64,000 nt of DNA, from NCBI GenBank assembly GCA_963754125.1, contig CAVWEX010000008.1, positions 1 through 64,000 of the forward strand, read 5' to 3'. Positions 52,546 through 61,337 of the stretch are shown in pieces; position 1 is the stretch's first letter; every line of letters begins with the position of its first letter. Both the position numbers and the translations under genes were made by a program. A model generated the notes under the pieces. The model was not told the origin of the DNA. It saw only the letters and a program-made list of their open reading frames with translations, and did not search any database. This stretch comes from RPQJ01 sp963754125. Its GTDB lineage: Bacteria > Pseudomonadota > Gammaproteobacteria > Steroidobacterales > Steroidobacteraceae.

Positions 52546-53793
52546 TCATCCGCCGTACGCGCGGCGCACCTCGTCCGCGATGATCTGGATGCCGGCCGCG
52601 ACGCTGGCCGGCGCCTGTGAGTAGCTGATCCGCAGGCACTCGGTCCGATGCGGCCAGTCGTCCTCGAGACCCGGGAAGAAGTGATGGCCCGAGAGCACCA
52701 GCACGCCTCGGGCCTTCAGGCGCAGGTACAGCTCGCGGCTGCCGATCGGAAGGCCCGGGAACCACAGCCACAGGAAGAACGCGCCCTCCGACCGATGGAT
52801 GCGCAGCGGCAGGCCGTCGCAGGCCTCCCGCAGCCACGCGACGGCCTGGCGCGAGCGTGCCTCGTAGTACGGCCGGATCACCTCGCGACAGAGCGTGTCG
52901 AGCTCGCCGCTCGCGAGCAGCGGCTCGACGATCACGGCGCCGGTGGATCCGGGCGCGAGTGCGGCGGTGGCGTTGAAGGCGGTGATGGCCTCGATGACGT
53001 GCTCGGCGGCGATGACGATGCCCGTCCGAGTGGCGGGCAGGCCGAGCTTCGAGAGGCTCATGCAGAGTACGACGTTGTCGTTCCAGAGCGCTCCTTCATC
53101 CGTGAACTGGATGCCCGGGAACGGCAGCCCGTAGGCCGCGTCCACGATCAGCGGCACACCGCGCCGCCGCGCGAGGCCGTCGAGGCGGACGAGTTCCTCG
53201 AGGCTGAGCACGTTGCCCGACGGGTTCGTGGGTCGCGACACGCAGATCGCGGCCACGTCGGGAACCGACTCCAGTTCCTCGAAGGACAGCCGGTACTTGA
53301 AGAAGCCGTCGGGCAGTTCCTCGATGGCCGCCCGCCGCGAAACCAGCATGCCGTCCGAGAGACCGACGTCGGTGTAGCCGATGTACTCGGGCGCGAGCGG
53401 CAGCAGGATGCGCCTCCGCGGGACTCCGTTCTCCTCGCCCGCGAGCAGGTTGAACAGCGTGAAGAACGCGGACTGGCTGCCGCCCGTAAGCGCCACGTTG
53501 CGCGCGGTGAGCGGCCAGCCATGGCGTGCGGCGAGTGCCTCGGCGACGGTGGCACGGAAGCCCGCGTCGCCGCCCGGCGCGGCATACGACGCCGCGAAGC
53601 GGCCGAACTGCGCGGGGTCGGCTGCGATCTCGGCGAGGCGTCGCGCGTACACCGCCTCGACGGCCGGGATGCGTGCGGGGTTGCCGCCGCCCAGCATGTG
53701 CGTGCCGGGCTTGGCCCCGGCGAGGTCCTGCATCAGCTCGAGGGCGCCGGTCATCCGCACGAAGCGGCGCGCGAATCGGGTCGTGAAGGTCAT
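52546..53793 (-). CDS. avtA: valine-pyruvate aminotransferase
   Basis: A 415-residue class I/II PLP aminotransferase closely following E. coli AvtA by eye: MLGGGNPARIPAVEAVY, ALTGGSQSAFFTLFNLLAG, PLAPEYIGYTDVGLSDG, CVSRPTNPSGNVLSLEELVR, AYGLPFPGIQFTD, the PLP lysine in CMSLSKLGLPATRTGIVIA and the end RLKARGVLVLSGHHFFPG. It interconverts valine plus pyruvate and 2-oxoisovalerate plus alanine. Complete, normal length. It is divergent from the HAD gene with 57 bp between starts. Confidence 0.95.
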   Translation of the reverse strand: MTFTTRFARRFVRMTGALELMQDLAGAKPGTHMLGGGNPARIPAVEAVYARRLAEIAADPAQFGRFAASYAAPGGDAGFRATVAEALAARHGWPLTARNVALTGGSQSAFFTLFNLLAGEENGVPRRRILLPLAPEYIGYTDVGLSDGMLVSRRAAIEELPDGFFKYRLSFEELESVPDVAAICVSRPTNPSGNVLSLEELVRLDGLARRRGVPLIVDAAYGLPFPGIQFTDEGALWNDNVVLCMSLSKLGLPATRTGIVIAAEHVIEAITAFNATAALAPGSTGAVIVEPLLASGELDTLCREVIRPYYEARSRQAVAWLREACDGLPLRIHRSEGAFFLWLWFPGLPIGSRELYLRLKARGVLVLSGHHFFPGLEDDWPHRTECLRISYSQAPASVAAGIQIIADEVRRAYGG

Positions 53794-53850
53794 GCGTCTC
53801 GCTTTCCACGCCGCCCGCGTCGCGGCGGCTCCGCTAGACTCGGCGATGCC

Positions 53851-54534
53851 ATGCGCGAAGTCCAGGCGATCATCTTCGATCTCGACGACACCCTGTGGGA
53901 AGTGGGTCCGGTGATCGTGCGCGCCGAGCACGCGATGCGCGCGTTCCTCGCCGAGCGCTACCCGCGCGTGCTCGATCTGCACACGCTCGACTCGATGCGT
54001 GACCTGCGAGCCCGCATCGCGCTCGAGCATCCGGCGATGCGCCACGACTTCACGTGGCTCAGGCGCGAGTCGCTGCGCCGGCATGCGCGCGAGGCGGGCT
54101 ATCCCGACACCCTCGCCGAGGAGGCATTCGCCGTGTTCTACCGGGCGCGCAACGAAGTCGAGCTGTACGACGACGTGCTGCCGTCGCTCGAGCGCCTGCA
54201 CGGGCGCTTCCGGCTGTTTGCCGCCAGCAACGGCAATGCCGACCTGGCGGCGATCGGGCTCGCGCGATTCTTCGAGCACGCGCTCGCCGCGCGCGACGCC
54301 GGGATGCTGAAGCCCGACCCGCGCATCTTCAGGCTGCTGCTGGGCCGGGCTGGCCTCGAGCCCGCGCAGGCGCTGCACGTCGGCGACGATGCGCAGGCGG
54401 ACGTCGAGGGCGCGCGCCGCGCGGGCGTGACGCCGGTGTGGGTGAATCGCCGGGGTGCGGACTGGCCGATCGCTGCCTCGCCGCCGCCGCTCGCGGTGCG
54501 TTCGCTGACGGAGCTTGCGGACCTGCTCGCCTAG
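53851..54534 (+). CDS. HAD-family hydrolase
   Basis: A 227-residue haloacid-dehalogenase-superfamily phosphatase. Motif I is IIFDLDDTLWEVGPV, motif II is the LFAASNGNAD segment, motif III Lys in AGMLKPDPRIFRLLL and motif IV in LHVGDDAQADVEGARRAGV. An alpha-helical cap sits after motif I. The sequence resembles YjjG/GS1-type phosphatases acting on nucleotides or sugar phosphates; the substrate is not determined. ATG 53851 is the only reasonable start. Confidence 0.88.
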   Translation: MREVQAIIFDLDDTLWEVGPVIVRAEHAMRAFLAERYPRVLDLHTLDSMRDLRARIALEHPAMRHDFTWLRRESLRRHAREAGYPDTLAEEAFAVFYRARNEVELYDDVLPSLERLHGRFRLFAASNGNADLAAIGLARFFEHALAARDAGMLKPDPRIFRLLLGRAGLEPAQALHVGDDAQADVEGARRAGVTPVWVNRRGADWPIAASPPPLAVRSLTELADLLA

Positions 54535-54600
54535 CCTTCCGGCGAGGATCGCCGTCGCCGGATCGCATCCGATCCGTGAACGGCGTCACGAACACAGGGC

Positions 54601-54630
54601 TTGATCGACACCGGCGTGCTTCGGTAAGTT
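54601..54630 (+). promoter_or_regulatory. candidate sigma-70 promoter upstream of 54803
   Basis: TTGATC (54601-54606) and TAAGTT (54625-54630) are 18 bp apart in the 268-bp gap after the HAD gene. If used, the transcript has a leader of about 165 nt before ATG 54803. No further gene was seen in this gap. Confidence 0.4.
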
Positions 54631-54802
54631 CGGGCCATGGCTCGCCACAGCCGCATCGTCACTGCGTCGGCACGATGGATCGTCTGATCCCTCGCCGCCG
54701 CGCCAAATCAAACGACTCCCACGCATCCGTCCGGTCGCCGCGCTGTCAGCAGGCGAGGCGCCCGGCTGCCAGCCTGTTCGACACACGCATGGAGTGGAGG
54801 CG

Positions 54803-55438
54803 ATGAACCCCGAAGCCGCACCCGACCTACCCGCCATCGACGTCCGCAACCTGCGCGAGTTCTTCCGCGACAGCGTGCACGAAGCGCTCACCCGCCAGCA
54901 GGTCGGCGTGGACGACCACACCGAGCACTACGTGGTGAACCTGCTCACCATGTTCGCGCGTTCCGAGGCGCTGTTCGAGCCGACCTCCGAGGGACCGCGA
55001 CTCAAGCCGCTGGCAGTCATGCTCGCCGAGGCCGCGAGCGCCTCCTCGAGCGAGCATCGGCGCCGCACGTTGCAGCGGCTCGGCGACGTGTCGCTGTTCG
55101 TGGCCGGCTTCCTGTCGCACGGCTTTGCACGCAAGCTCGTCGACGTGGACTACCACATCGCCATGGGCGGCCGTGCCTACGGCACGCTGGCGGATCACTG
55201 CGGGCCGGGGACCCGGGGCCGGGCCCTCGCCGGCGTGTTCGCCGAGATGGCCGCCAAGTTCCAGCGCCTCGTGGACGCGCTCAACGACGTGAGCGAGATG
55301 TCGTGGCGGCAGACCGACCGCGACGTGCTGCGGCTCTACGAAGTCTGGCTGAGGACCGGCAGCCCGCGTGCACACGCGCTGCTGCGGGAACTGGGCGTGA
55401 GCCCGGCCGTGGTCCCCGTCGGCCGCGTGCCCAACTGA
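54803..55438 (+). CDS. conserved hypothetical protein, first of a pair
   Basis: A 211-residue soluble, mostly helical protein. GGAGTGGAGG precedes ATG 54803. Features are LREFFRDSVHEALTRQQVGV, HYVVNLLTMFARSEALFEP and RRTLQRLGDVSLFVAGFLSH. I do not recognise the family. It is followed after 4 bp by a second unknown gene, with which it is almost certainly cotranslated, so the two are likely partners. Confidence 0.75.
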   Translation: MNPEAAPDLPAIDVRNLREFFRDSVHEALTRQQVGVDDHTEHYVVNLLTMFARSEALFEPTSEGPRLKPLAVMLAEAASASSSEHRRRTLQRLGDVSLFVAGFLSHGFARKLVDVDYHIAMGGRAYGTLADHCGPGTRGRALAGVFAEMAAKFQRLVDALNDVSEMSWRQTDRDVLRLYEVWLRTGSPRAHALLRELGVSPAVVPVGRVPN

Positions 55439-55442
55439 GCCC

Positions 55443-56102
55443 GTGCTGCTCCGCGAGCTGCAGAATCGGCTCGCCGGGCTGTACGACGCCCCGGCCGATC
55501 ACGACGTCTACGACTTCCTGATCACCGACGCCGCGCACGCGGCCGCGCTGCAGGGTGCCGCCGCGACGCCGGCGACGGACGAGCAGTTGCTGGTCGTGGA
55601 GGAGGAGGACGGCGTCGGGATCTCGTTGTACCTGGACCGCGCTGTCATCGACCGGCTCGCCGAGCGCTGCCCGCTGCAATCGCTGTCCGAGGACAATCTC
55701 GCCGACTACTGCACGGCGCTCGAGGGCGTCAGCCACTTCCACTATTTCGTGTGGAGCGCGGGACGGGAGCGGCACGTGTCGTTGCTCGAGCTCGAGCTGC
55801 AGGCCGAGGTCGACAAATACGTGGGCGCGCTGCAGCTCATGCTGCAGCAGCGCGATGGCCGCTTCCCGGGCGAGCTCTTCGAGCGGCTGTTCGACCGCGC
55901 CACGTTTCTTCCGCACCTGCCGGCGCACGAGCGCACTCGTTACGAGGAGGCGCACCGCTTCGCAGCGCGCTTCTGCCGCAGGCTCGAGGAGCGGTTCCTG
56001 AGGTGCCGGCGGGCGAGGCCCGAGGCGCTGATTGCGGAACTCCGGAGCTTCTACCGGCTCGGCCGGCACGCCAAGCTGCGCCACGCGGAGCAGTGGCGCT
56101 GA
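55443..56102 (+). CDS. conserved hypothetical protein, second of a pair
   Basis: A 219-residue soluble protein starting at GTG 55443. The sequence VSHFHYFVWSAGRERHVSLL, then ELELQAEVDKYVGALQLML, and the helical end RYEEAHRFAARFCRRLEERF are striking but match no family that I can name. Acidic stretches (LLVVEEEDGVG) suggest an interaction surface. Context: immediately after its partner at 54803. It converges on the small gene at 56113. Confidence 0.75.
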   Translation: MLLRELQNRLAGLYDAPADHDVYDFLITDAAHAAALQGAAATPATDEQLLVVEEEDGVGISLYLDRAVIDRLAERCPLQSLSEDNLADYCTALEGVSHFHYFVWSAGRERHVSLLELELQAEVDKYVGALQLMLQQRDGRFPGELFERLFDRATFLPHLPAHERTRYEEAHRFAARFCRRLEERFLRCRRARPEALIAELRSFYRLGRHAKLRHAEQWR

Positions 56103-56112
56103 GGGACGAGGA

Positions 56113-56481
56113 TCAGTCCTCGTCTTTCCTCGTGGCGAGCTTCTTGCGCAGCTCGATCCACTTCGACAACTCGCGCAGGTTCCTGCTGCGTTTCCAGCTC
56201 TGCTTGAGGAGCGCGCCGCTGTTGTACGGGTTGTAGCCCTTCTTGAGGCCCTTCGGATTACCTTCGAGGGGGCTCGGAGGATCTTCTTCCTCGCTGATCT
56301 CGAGCGACGGGTCCAGCAGGGCGCGGACACGCTGCGAGGCGCCAAGCTCGTCGTCGGCGAGGAGTTCGGGGGAGTCGCCCCATTCCCAGGTGACGTTGCC
56401 GCGGTCGTCGATGCCGAGGCGTCCCGGATCGCTGACGGGGTCATCCAACCCCGGAGGCTTGCCGGTCGGCTTGGCCGTCAT
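56113..56481 (-). CDS. small hypothetical protein
   Basis: A 122-residue polar protein without membrane segments. The N-terminus is Pro/Gly-rich and probably disordered (TAKPTGKPPGLDDPVSDPGR); the C-terminus is basic and helical (LKKGYNPYNSGALLKQSWKR, then LRELSKWIELRKKLATRKD). ATG 56481 has GGAGAG upstream on the minus strand. The combination of acidic middle and basic tail suggests a nucleic-acid or ribosome-associated protein, without proof. Confidence 0.65.
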   Translation of the reverse strand: MTAKPTGKPPGLDDPVSDPGRLGIDDRGNVTWEWGDSPELLADDELGASQRVRALLDPSLEISEEEDPPSPLEGNPKGLKKGYNPYNSGALLKQSWKRSRNLRELSKWIELRKKLATRKDED

Positions 56482-56601
56482 AGGATCGCTCTCCAGGTTC
56501 TGCTCCGACTTCCGAACCATACGCTACTGGTTATGAAATCCGCAGAGCTGGATGCAGTTCACAGATTTCCGAGCCGGATGGTGAATCCGGTCGGCTGCCG
56601 T

Positions 56602-57126
56602 TCAGCGCGGGAGGAGCCGCTCGCGGGCCCACAGCAGGCCGATCAGGCTCTTGGCGTCGCGCAACTCCCCGCGGGCGGCAAGATCCACCGCCTCGCCGAA
56701 CGGCACCCAGCTGGCCTCGAACACCTCGTGTTCCTCCGGCTGCGCATCGGCCGGCGCGAGGCCGCGGGCCAGGAACAGGTGGATGACTTCGGTCAGCACG
56801 CCCGGTGAGCTGACGCACTCGCCGAGCTTTTCCCACTGCCGCGCCGTGACGCCGGCTTCCTCGGCGAGTTCCCGCTGCGCGCATGCGAGCGGCGGCTCGC
56901 CGCCGTCGAGCTTGCCGGCCGGCAGCTCGGTCAGCCAGCCGCCCGCGGCGTGACGGAACTGCCGCAGCAGGCAGACGCGGCCGGCGTCGTCGATCGCCAC
57001 CACCGCCGCACCGCCGGGGTGGTGCGCGATCTCGAGCTCCGCGACCCGGCCGTTCGGCAGCCTCACCTGCTCGAGGTTGAGCGTGAGCACACGGCCCGTG
57101 AAGACATTGCGTATGGATTCGTTCAT
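56602..57126 (-). CDS. NUDIX hydrolase, ADP-ribose pyrophosphatase-like
   Basis: A 174-residue protein with a complete Nudix box beginning GKLDGGEPPLACAQRELAEE and ending AGV (pattern GX5EX7REUXEEXGU). Upstream, VCLLRQFRHAAGGWLTELPA is characteristic of NudF/ADP-ribose pyrophosphatase-like enzymes, and SPGVLTEVIHLFLARGL follows the box. It probably hydrolyses ADP-ribose or similar nucleoside-diphosphate sugars. It is divergent from the aldehyde dehydrogenase. Confidence 0.9.
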   Translation of the reverse strand: MNESIRNVFTGRVLTLNLEQVRLPNGRVAELEIAHHPGGAAVVAIDDAGRVCLLRQFRHAAGGWLTELPAGKLDGGEPPLACAQRELAEEAGVTARQWEKLGECVSSPGVLTEVIHLFLARGLAPADAQPEEHEVFEASWVPFGEAVDLAARGELRDAKSLIGLLWARERLLPR

Positions 57127-57262
57127 GGCAGGCCTTGGGGCCGAAGGTAGCGCCGGATCATACGACGTGCAGACGCCCATGCTGCACTGCGCCAGGGCTC
57201 CCGGCGCCTGTGATATGGTTCCTGGGATGCCCCGCAATCGACGGGGCGAATGGAGATTCCCA

Positions 57263-58639
57263 GTGAGCACCTCCCTCCTGCCTGGCACGCTGGCCCGGTT
57301 GCGGCAGGCGTTCGACAGCGGCAAGACCCGGCCGATCAAGTGGCGCCTCGCGCAGCTCGCGGAAGTCGAGCGCATGATGCGCGAGCACGAGGCCGATTTC
57401 GCCGAGGCTCTGCGCCTCGACCTCGGCAAGTGCCTGTTCGAGGCGGTGCTGACGGAAATGAGCTTCGTCGAGGCCGAGGCCAAGTACGCCCGCAAGAACC
57501 TCGCGGAGTGGATGCGCCCGCAGCGCGTGCGCACGCCGATGATGGTCCAGCCCGGCCGCAGCTACATCCAGCCCGAACCCAAGGGCGTGGTGCTGATCAT
57601 CGCGCCGTGGAATTACCCGCTCTCCATGGTGATGGCGCCGATGGTCGGCGCGATCGCCGCCGGCAACTGCGTCGTGATGAAGCCCTCGGAGATCACCGCA
57701 CACACTTCGGCCGCGCTGGCGTCCATCCTGCCTCGCTACCTCGATGTCGACGCGTTCGCAGTCGTGGAGGGCGGCGTGCCGGAGACCAGCGAGCTGCTCG
57801 AGCAGCGCTTCGACCACATCCTCTATACCGGCAACGAGCGCGTGGCGCGCATCGTGATGACGGCGGCCGCGAAGCACCTCACGCCCGTGACGCTCGAGCT
57901 CGGCGGCAAGAGCCCGTGCCTGATCGACAAGAGCGCCGACCTCGAGGTGGCGGCCGCTCGCATCGCCTGGGGCAAGTTCATCAACGCGGGCCAGACCTGC
58001 GTCGCGCCCGATCACGTGCTGGTGCACCGCGAGGTGTCCGCGCAGTTCGTGGACATCCTCGCGCGCAAGATCCGCGAGTTCTACGGCGACGACCCCTCGC
58101 AGAGCCCGGACTTCTGCCGTATCGCGAGCGAGCGCCACACGGCGCGCTTCGCGGAGCTGCTCAAGGGCCAGAAGATCCACCTCGGCGGGCGCGTGGACGT
58201 GGCGAACCGCTACGTCGAGCCCACCATCGTGCTCGACCCGCCGCCCGACTCGGCCCTGATGCAGGAGGAGATCTTCGGACCGGTGCTGCCGGTGATCACC
58301 GTGGACGAGATGCATCACGCCATCAAGCACGTCGCCGATCGCGCCAAGCCGCTGGCGCTGTATCTGTTCACGAAGAGCAAGGCGCTCGAGGAGGCGGTGC
58401 TCGAGCGGCTGAGCGCGGGCAGTGTCTGCATCAACGACGCGGTGATCTTCATGGTCTCGCCCGAGTTGCCGTTCGGCGGCATCGGCAACAGCGGCATGGG
58501 CCGCTACACCGGCTGGTACGGCTTCGAGACCTTCAGCCACCTCAAGCCGGTGATGAAGCGCAGCTTCCGGTTCGACGCGCCGATGCGCTATCCGCCCTAC
58601 ACCGAGACGAAGGCGAAGCTGCTGAAGCTGGTGCGCTGA
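57263..58639 (+). CDS. aldehyde dehydrogenase, class 3-like
   Basis: A 458-residue NAD(P)-dependent aldehyde dehydrogenase. Motifs are IIAPWNYPLSMVMAPMVGAI, the catalytic Glu in TLELGGKSPCLI, the catalytic Cys in NAGQTCVAPDHVL, EEIFGPVLPVITV and LPFGGIGNSGMGRYTGWYGF. The short length and the C-terminal FSHLKPVMKRSFRFDAPMRY region place it with class 3/coniferyl- or fatty-aldehyde dehydrogenases. GTG 57263 has GGAG at 57252-57255; an ATG at 57227 would add 12 residues. It oxidises an aldehyde to the acid; substrate not readable. Confidence 0.92.
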   Translation: MSTSLLPGTLARLRQAFDSGKTRPIKWRLAQLAEVERMMREHEADFAEALRLDLGKCLFEAVLTEMSFVEAEAKYARKNLAEWMRPQRVRTPMMVQPGRSYIQPEPKGVVLIIAPWNYPLSMVMAPMVGAIAAGNCVVMKPSEITAHTSAALASILPRYLDVDAFAVVEGGVPETSELLEQRFDHILYTGNERVARIVMTAAAKHLTPVTLELGGKSPCLIDKSADLEVAAARIAWGKFINAGQTCVAPDHVLVHREVSAQFVDILARKIREFYGDDPSQSPDFCRIASERHTARFAELLKGQKIHLGGRVDVANRYVEPTIVLDPPPDSALMQEEIFGPVLPVITVDEMHHAIKHVADRAKPLALYLFTKSKALEEAVLERLSAGSVCINDAVIFMVSPELPFGGIGNSGMGRYTGWYGFETFSHLKPVMKRSFRFDAPMRYPPYTETKAKLLKLVR

Positions 58640-58675
58640 GCGGCGTACCGGGGCGGCAGGCCCCGGCGACTGCCG

Positions 58676-59089
58676 TCACTTGTCGACGCGGTCGACGGAC
58701 GCCTGTCCTGCAACTTCGCGGCGGATGTGCGACCACGACATGCCGATCCCGAGCACCAGCCCGAGGATCAGCAGCACCACCCAGGCCATCGCCGAGCGAT
58801 TGCTGACGTCGAGCCAGCCCTGGCTCACAACCCACCAGACGATCGCGGCGAACAGCGAGAGCAGCAGCACCACGCCGAGCGTTCCCATGGCGGACATGGT
58901 GGAGCGCACGAAGAAAATCCACGCGCCGAGCAGCGCGATGCCCGCGATCACCTCGAGCGGCTGCACGGACGGGAACCCGTCGGCCAGCCAGTGATAGTAA
59001 GAGTGACCGGTCGGGTTGAAGGTGAGCAGCACCAGCGCGACCGAGAAAATCAGTCGCCAGAGAAAGTCCTTGAAGCCGAACTCGTCCAT
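58676..59089 (-). CDS. DUF6524-like membrane protein
   Basis: A 137-residue membrane protein with four hydrophobic segments. The N-terminus GFKDFLWRLIFSVALVLLTF with NPTGHSYYHWLADG is the pattern I associate with DUF6524. Later helices are LEVIAGIALLGAWIFFVRST and VVLLLSLFAAIVWWVVSQGW. The role of the family is not known. It converges on the aldehyde dehydrogenase, with about 35 bp between stops. Confidence 0.75.
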   Translation of the reverse strand: MDEFGFKDFLWRLIFSVALVLLTFNPTGHSYYHWLADGFPSVQPLEVIAGIALLGAWIFFVRSTMSAMGTLGVVLLLSLFAAIVWWVVSQGWLDVSNRSAMAWVVLLILGLVLGIGMSWSHIRREVAGQASVDRVDK

Positions 59090-59156
59090 GGATCGCCTCG
59101 ACCGGAGTCATTCCGGGCCGCGCGCATCTTAAGTGACCGTAGGTGCGGGCGGCGGC

Positions 59157-59185
59157 TGGATATCCATACAGGTCCGTCCTATATT
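59157..59185 (+). promoter_or_regulatory. candidate promoter of the UvrD-like helicase, near-leaderless
   Basis: TGGATA (59157-59162) and TATATT (59180-59185) are 17 bp apart. The AT-rich -10 stands out in this GC-rich background. Only 10 bp separate it from ATG 59196, which lacks a Shine-Dalgarno, so the mRNA may start at or near the start codon. Confidence 0.45.
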
Positions 59186-59195
59186 GGCCCGACCC

Positions 59196-61280
59196 ATGAC
59201 GATCGCCGAATCATTCACGCGGCTGAACCCTGCGCAGCGCGAGGCAGCGACCCATGGCGAGTCCGTGGCGGGCGGCGGCGTGCGAGCGGAGCCGCTGCTC
59301 GTCATCGCGGGGGCCGGCACCGGCAAGACCAGCACGCTTGCGCACCGGGTCGCGCACCTGCTGCTGGCCGGTGTGCCGCCGGAGCGCCTGCTGCTCCTCA
59401 CGTTCAGCCGGCGTGCCGCGCTCGAGATGACCCGCCGGGCGCAGCGCGTGGTCGCGGACGCAATGGCGGCCGCGCGACCGGGGGCGGGCGCGTCCACCAG
59501 CCTGCGGCTGCCCTGGTCGGGCACGTTCCACGCCACGGGCAACCGCCTGATCCGCCAGCACGCCCCCCGGCTCGGGCTCGATCCGGCTTTCAGCGTGCTC
59601 GATCGCGCCGACGCCGCCGACCTGATGGACGTCGTGCGGCACCGGCTCGGGCTCTCGAGGACCGAGCGTCGCTTTCCGCGCAAGGACACCTGCCTCGGCA
59701 TCTACTCCCATCGTGTCAACACGCAGCAGCCCCTGCGCCACACGCTCGAGACCGCCTATCCGTGGTGCCTGCCGTGGGAGGACGAGCTCACGGCGCTCTG
59801 CCGTGCCTACGTCGAGGAGAAGCTCTCGCAGCAGTCGCTCGACTACGACGACCTGCTGCTCTACTGGCAGGTCATGATGCGGGACCCGTCGCTCGCGGGC
59901 GAGATCGGCCAGCGGTTCGATCACGTGCTGGTGGACGAGTACCAGGACACGAACGCACTGCAGGCCGAGATCCTGCTCAGGCTGAAGCCCGACGGCGCCG
60001 GCGTGACGGTCGTCGGCGACGACGCGCAGGCGATCTACTCGTTCCGCGGTGCGACGGTCGAGAACATCCTCGAGTTCCCGGAACGGTTCTCACCGCCGGC
60101 GCGCGTGGTGGTGCTCGAGGAGAACTACCGCTCGACGCAGCCGGTGCTCGACGCCGCGAACGCGGTGATCGCGGACGGCGGGCGCCAGTACCGGAAATTC
60201 CTGCGCAGCACGCGCGGCGGCGGCCCGCGTCCGCGCTACGTGACGGTGCAGGACGACCAGGCGCAGGCCGGGTATGTCGTCGAACGGGTGCTCGAATGCC
60301 GCGAGCGCGGCGTGGAACTGCGCCGGCAGGCCGTGCTGTTCCGCAATGCCGACCACAGCGACGTCCTCGAGCTCGAGCTGATGCGGCGGAACATTCCCTA
60401 CGTGAAGTACGGCGGGCTCAAGTTCCTCGAGGCCGCGCACGTGAAGGACCTGCTCGCCGTCCTGCGCTGGGCCGACAACCCGCGCAACCGCATTGCGGCG
60501 TTCCGCGTGCTGCAACTGCTGCCGGGCATGGGTCCCGCGCACTCCCAGCGTGCTTGCGAGGCGTTCGAGGCCGCCGGGTTCCGCTGGACGGCCCTCGTGG
60601 GCCACTCCGTTCCGTCCGCCGCGCGCGAGCACTGGTCCGCATTCGTCGCCCTCATGAGCGACCTCGGGAACACCGCGGTCGCGTGGGAGGGGCAGGTGAC
60701 GCGCGTTCGCGCCTGGTACGAGCCCCAGCTGGAGCGACTCTACGAAGCGGCGCAGGCGCGGCGCGGCGACCTCGAGCAGCTCGAGCGACTGGCGGTGCAG
60801 TACCCGACGCGCGAGGCGTTCGTCACCGAGCTCACGCTCGATCCGCCGCAGGCCAGCGGCGACCTCGCGGGTGATCCGTTGCTCGATGAGGACTACCTCG
60901 TGCTGTCCACGGTCCATTCGGCAAAGGGACAGGAATGGGAGGCCGTGCACGTGCTCAACGTCACGGACGGCAGCTTCCCGTCGGAGTTCGCAGCGGGGCG
61001 GCCGGAGCTCCTCGAGGAGGAGCGGCGCCTGCTCTACGTGGCCATGACGCGCGCCCGGCAGGAGTTGCACCTCATTGCGCCGGTGCGCTTCTACGTCACG
61101 CAGCAGTCGCGCGTCGGCGATCGCTACGTGCATGGCACCCGCAGCCGCTTCCTCACCGACCCCGTGATGGAGCGATTCGAGCGCGTGGCCTGGCCGGCCG
61201 ATGCGGTCCAGCCTCGAGGCGCCTCAGCCGGGCCGGGCCCGCGGATCGACGTGGCTGAGCAGCTTCGCAGGCTCTGGTAG
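59196..61280 (+). CDS. UvrD/Rep-family (SF1A) DNA helicase
   Basis: A 694-residue helicase. Motif Q LNPAQREAA, Walker A VIAGAGTGKTSTLAHRVAHL, motif Ib/III LTFSRRAALEM, Walker B VLVDEYQDTNALQAEILLRL, motif III VVGDDAQAIYSFRGATVENI, motif IV LEENYRS, motif V STVHSAKGQEWEAVHVLN and motif VI RRLLYVAMTRARQELHLI are all visible. It unwinds DNA 3'-5' in repair or replication restart. It is slightly longer in the N-terminal part than Rep. ATG 59196 is preferred over upstream TTG/GTG codons. Confidence 0.93.
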   Translation: MTIAESFTRLNPAQREAATHGESVAGGGVRAEPLLVIAGAGTGKTSTLAHRVAHLLLAGVPPERLLLLTFSRRAALEMTRRAQRVVADAMAAARPGAGASTSLRLPWSGTFHATGNRLIRQHAPRLGLDPAFSVLDRADAADLMDVVRHRLGLSRTERRFPRKDTCLGIYSHRVNTQQPLRHTLETAYPWCLPWEDELTALCRAYVEEKLSQQSLDYDDLLLYWQVMMRDPSLAGEIGQRFDHVLVDEYQDTNALQAEILLRLKPDGAGVTVVGDDAQAIYSFRGATVENILEFPERFSPPARVVVLEENYRSTQPVLDAANAVIADGGRQYRKFLRSTRGGGPRPRYVTVQDDQAQAGYVVERVLECRERGVELRRQAVLFRNADHSDVLELELMRRNIPYVKYGGLKFLEAAHVKDLLAVLRWADNPRNRIAAFRVLQLLPGMGPAHSQRACEAFEAAGFRWTALVGHSVPSAAREHWSAFVALMSDLGNTAVAWEGQVTRVRAWYEPQLERLYEAAQARRGDLEQLERLAVQYPTREAFVTELTLDPPQASGDLAGDPLLDEDYLVLSTVHSAKGQEWEAVHVLNVTDGSFPSEFAAGRPELLEEERRLLYVAMTRARQELHLIAPVRFYVTQQSRVGDRYVHGTRSRFLTDPVMERFERVAWPADAVQPRGASAGPGPRIDVAEQLRRLW

Positions 61281-61337
61281 CGGCCGCGCTGCGCGACGCG
61301 TCCGTTTCGGCGGGACATCCGCTCGGGCCTGGTGCCG

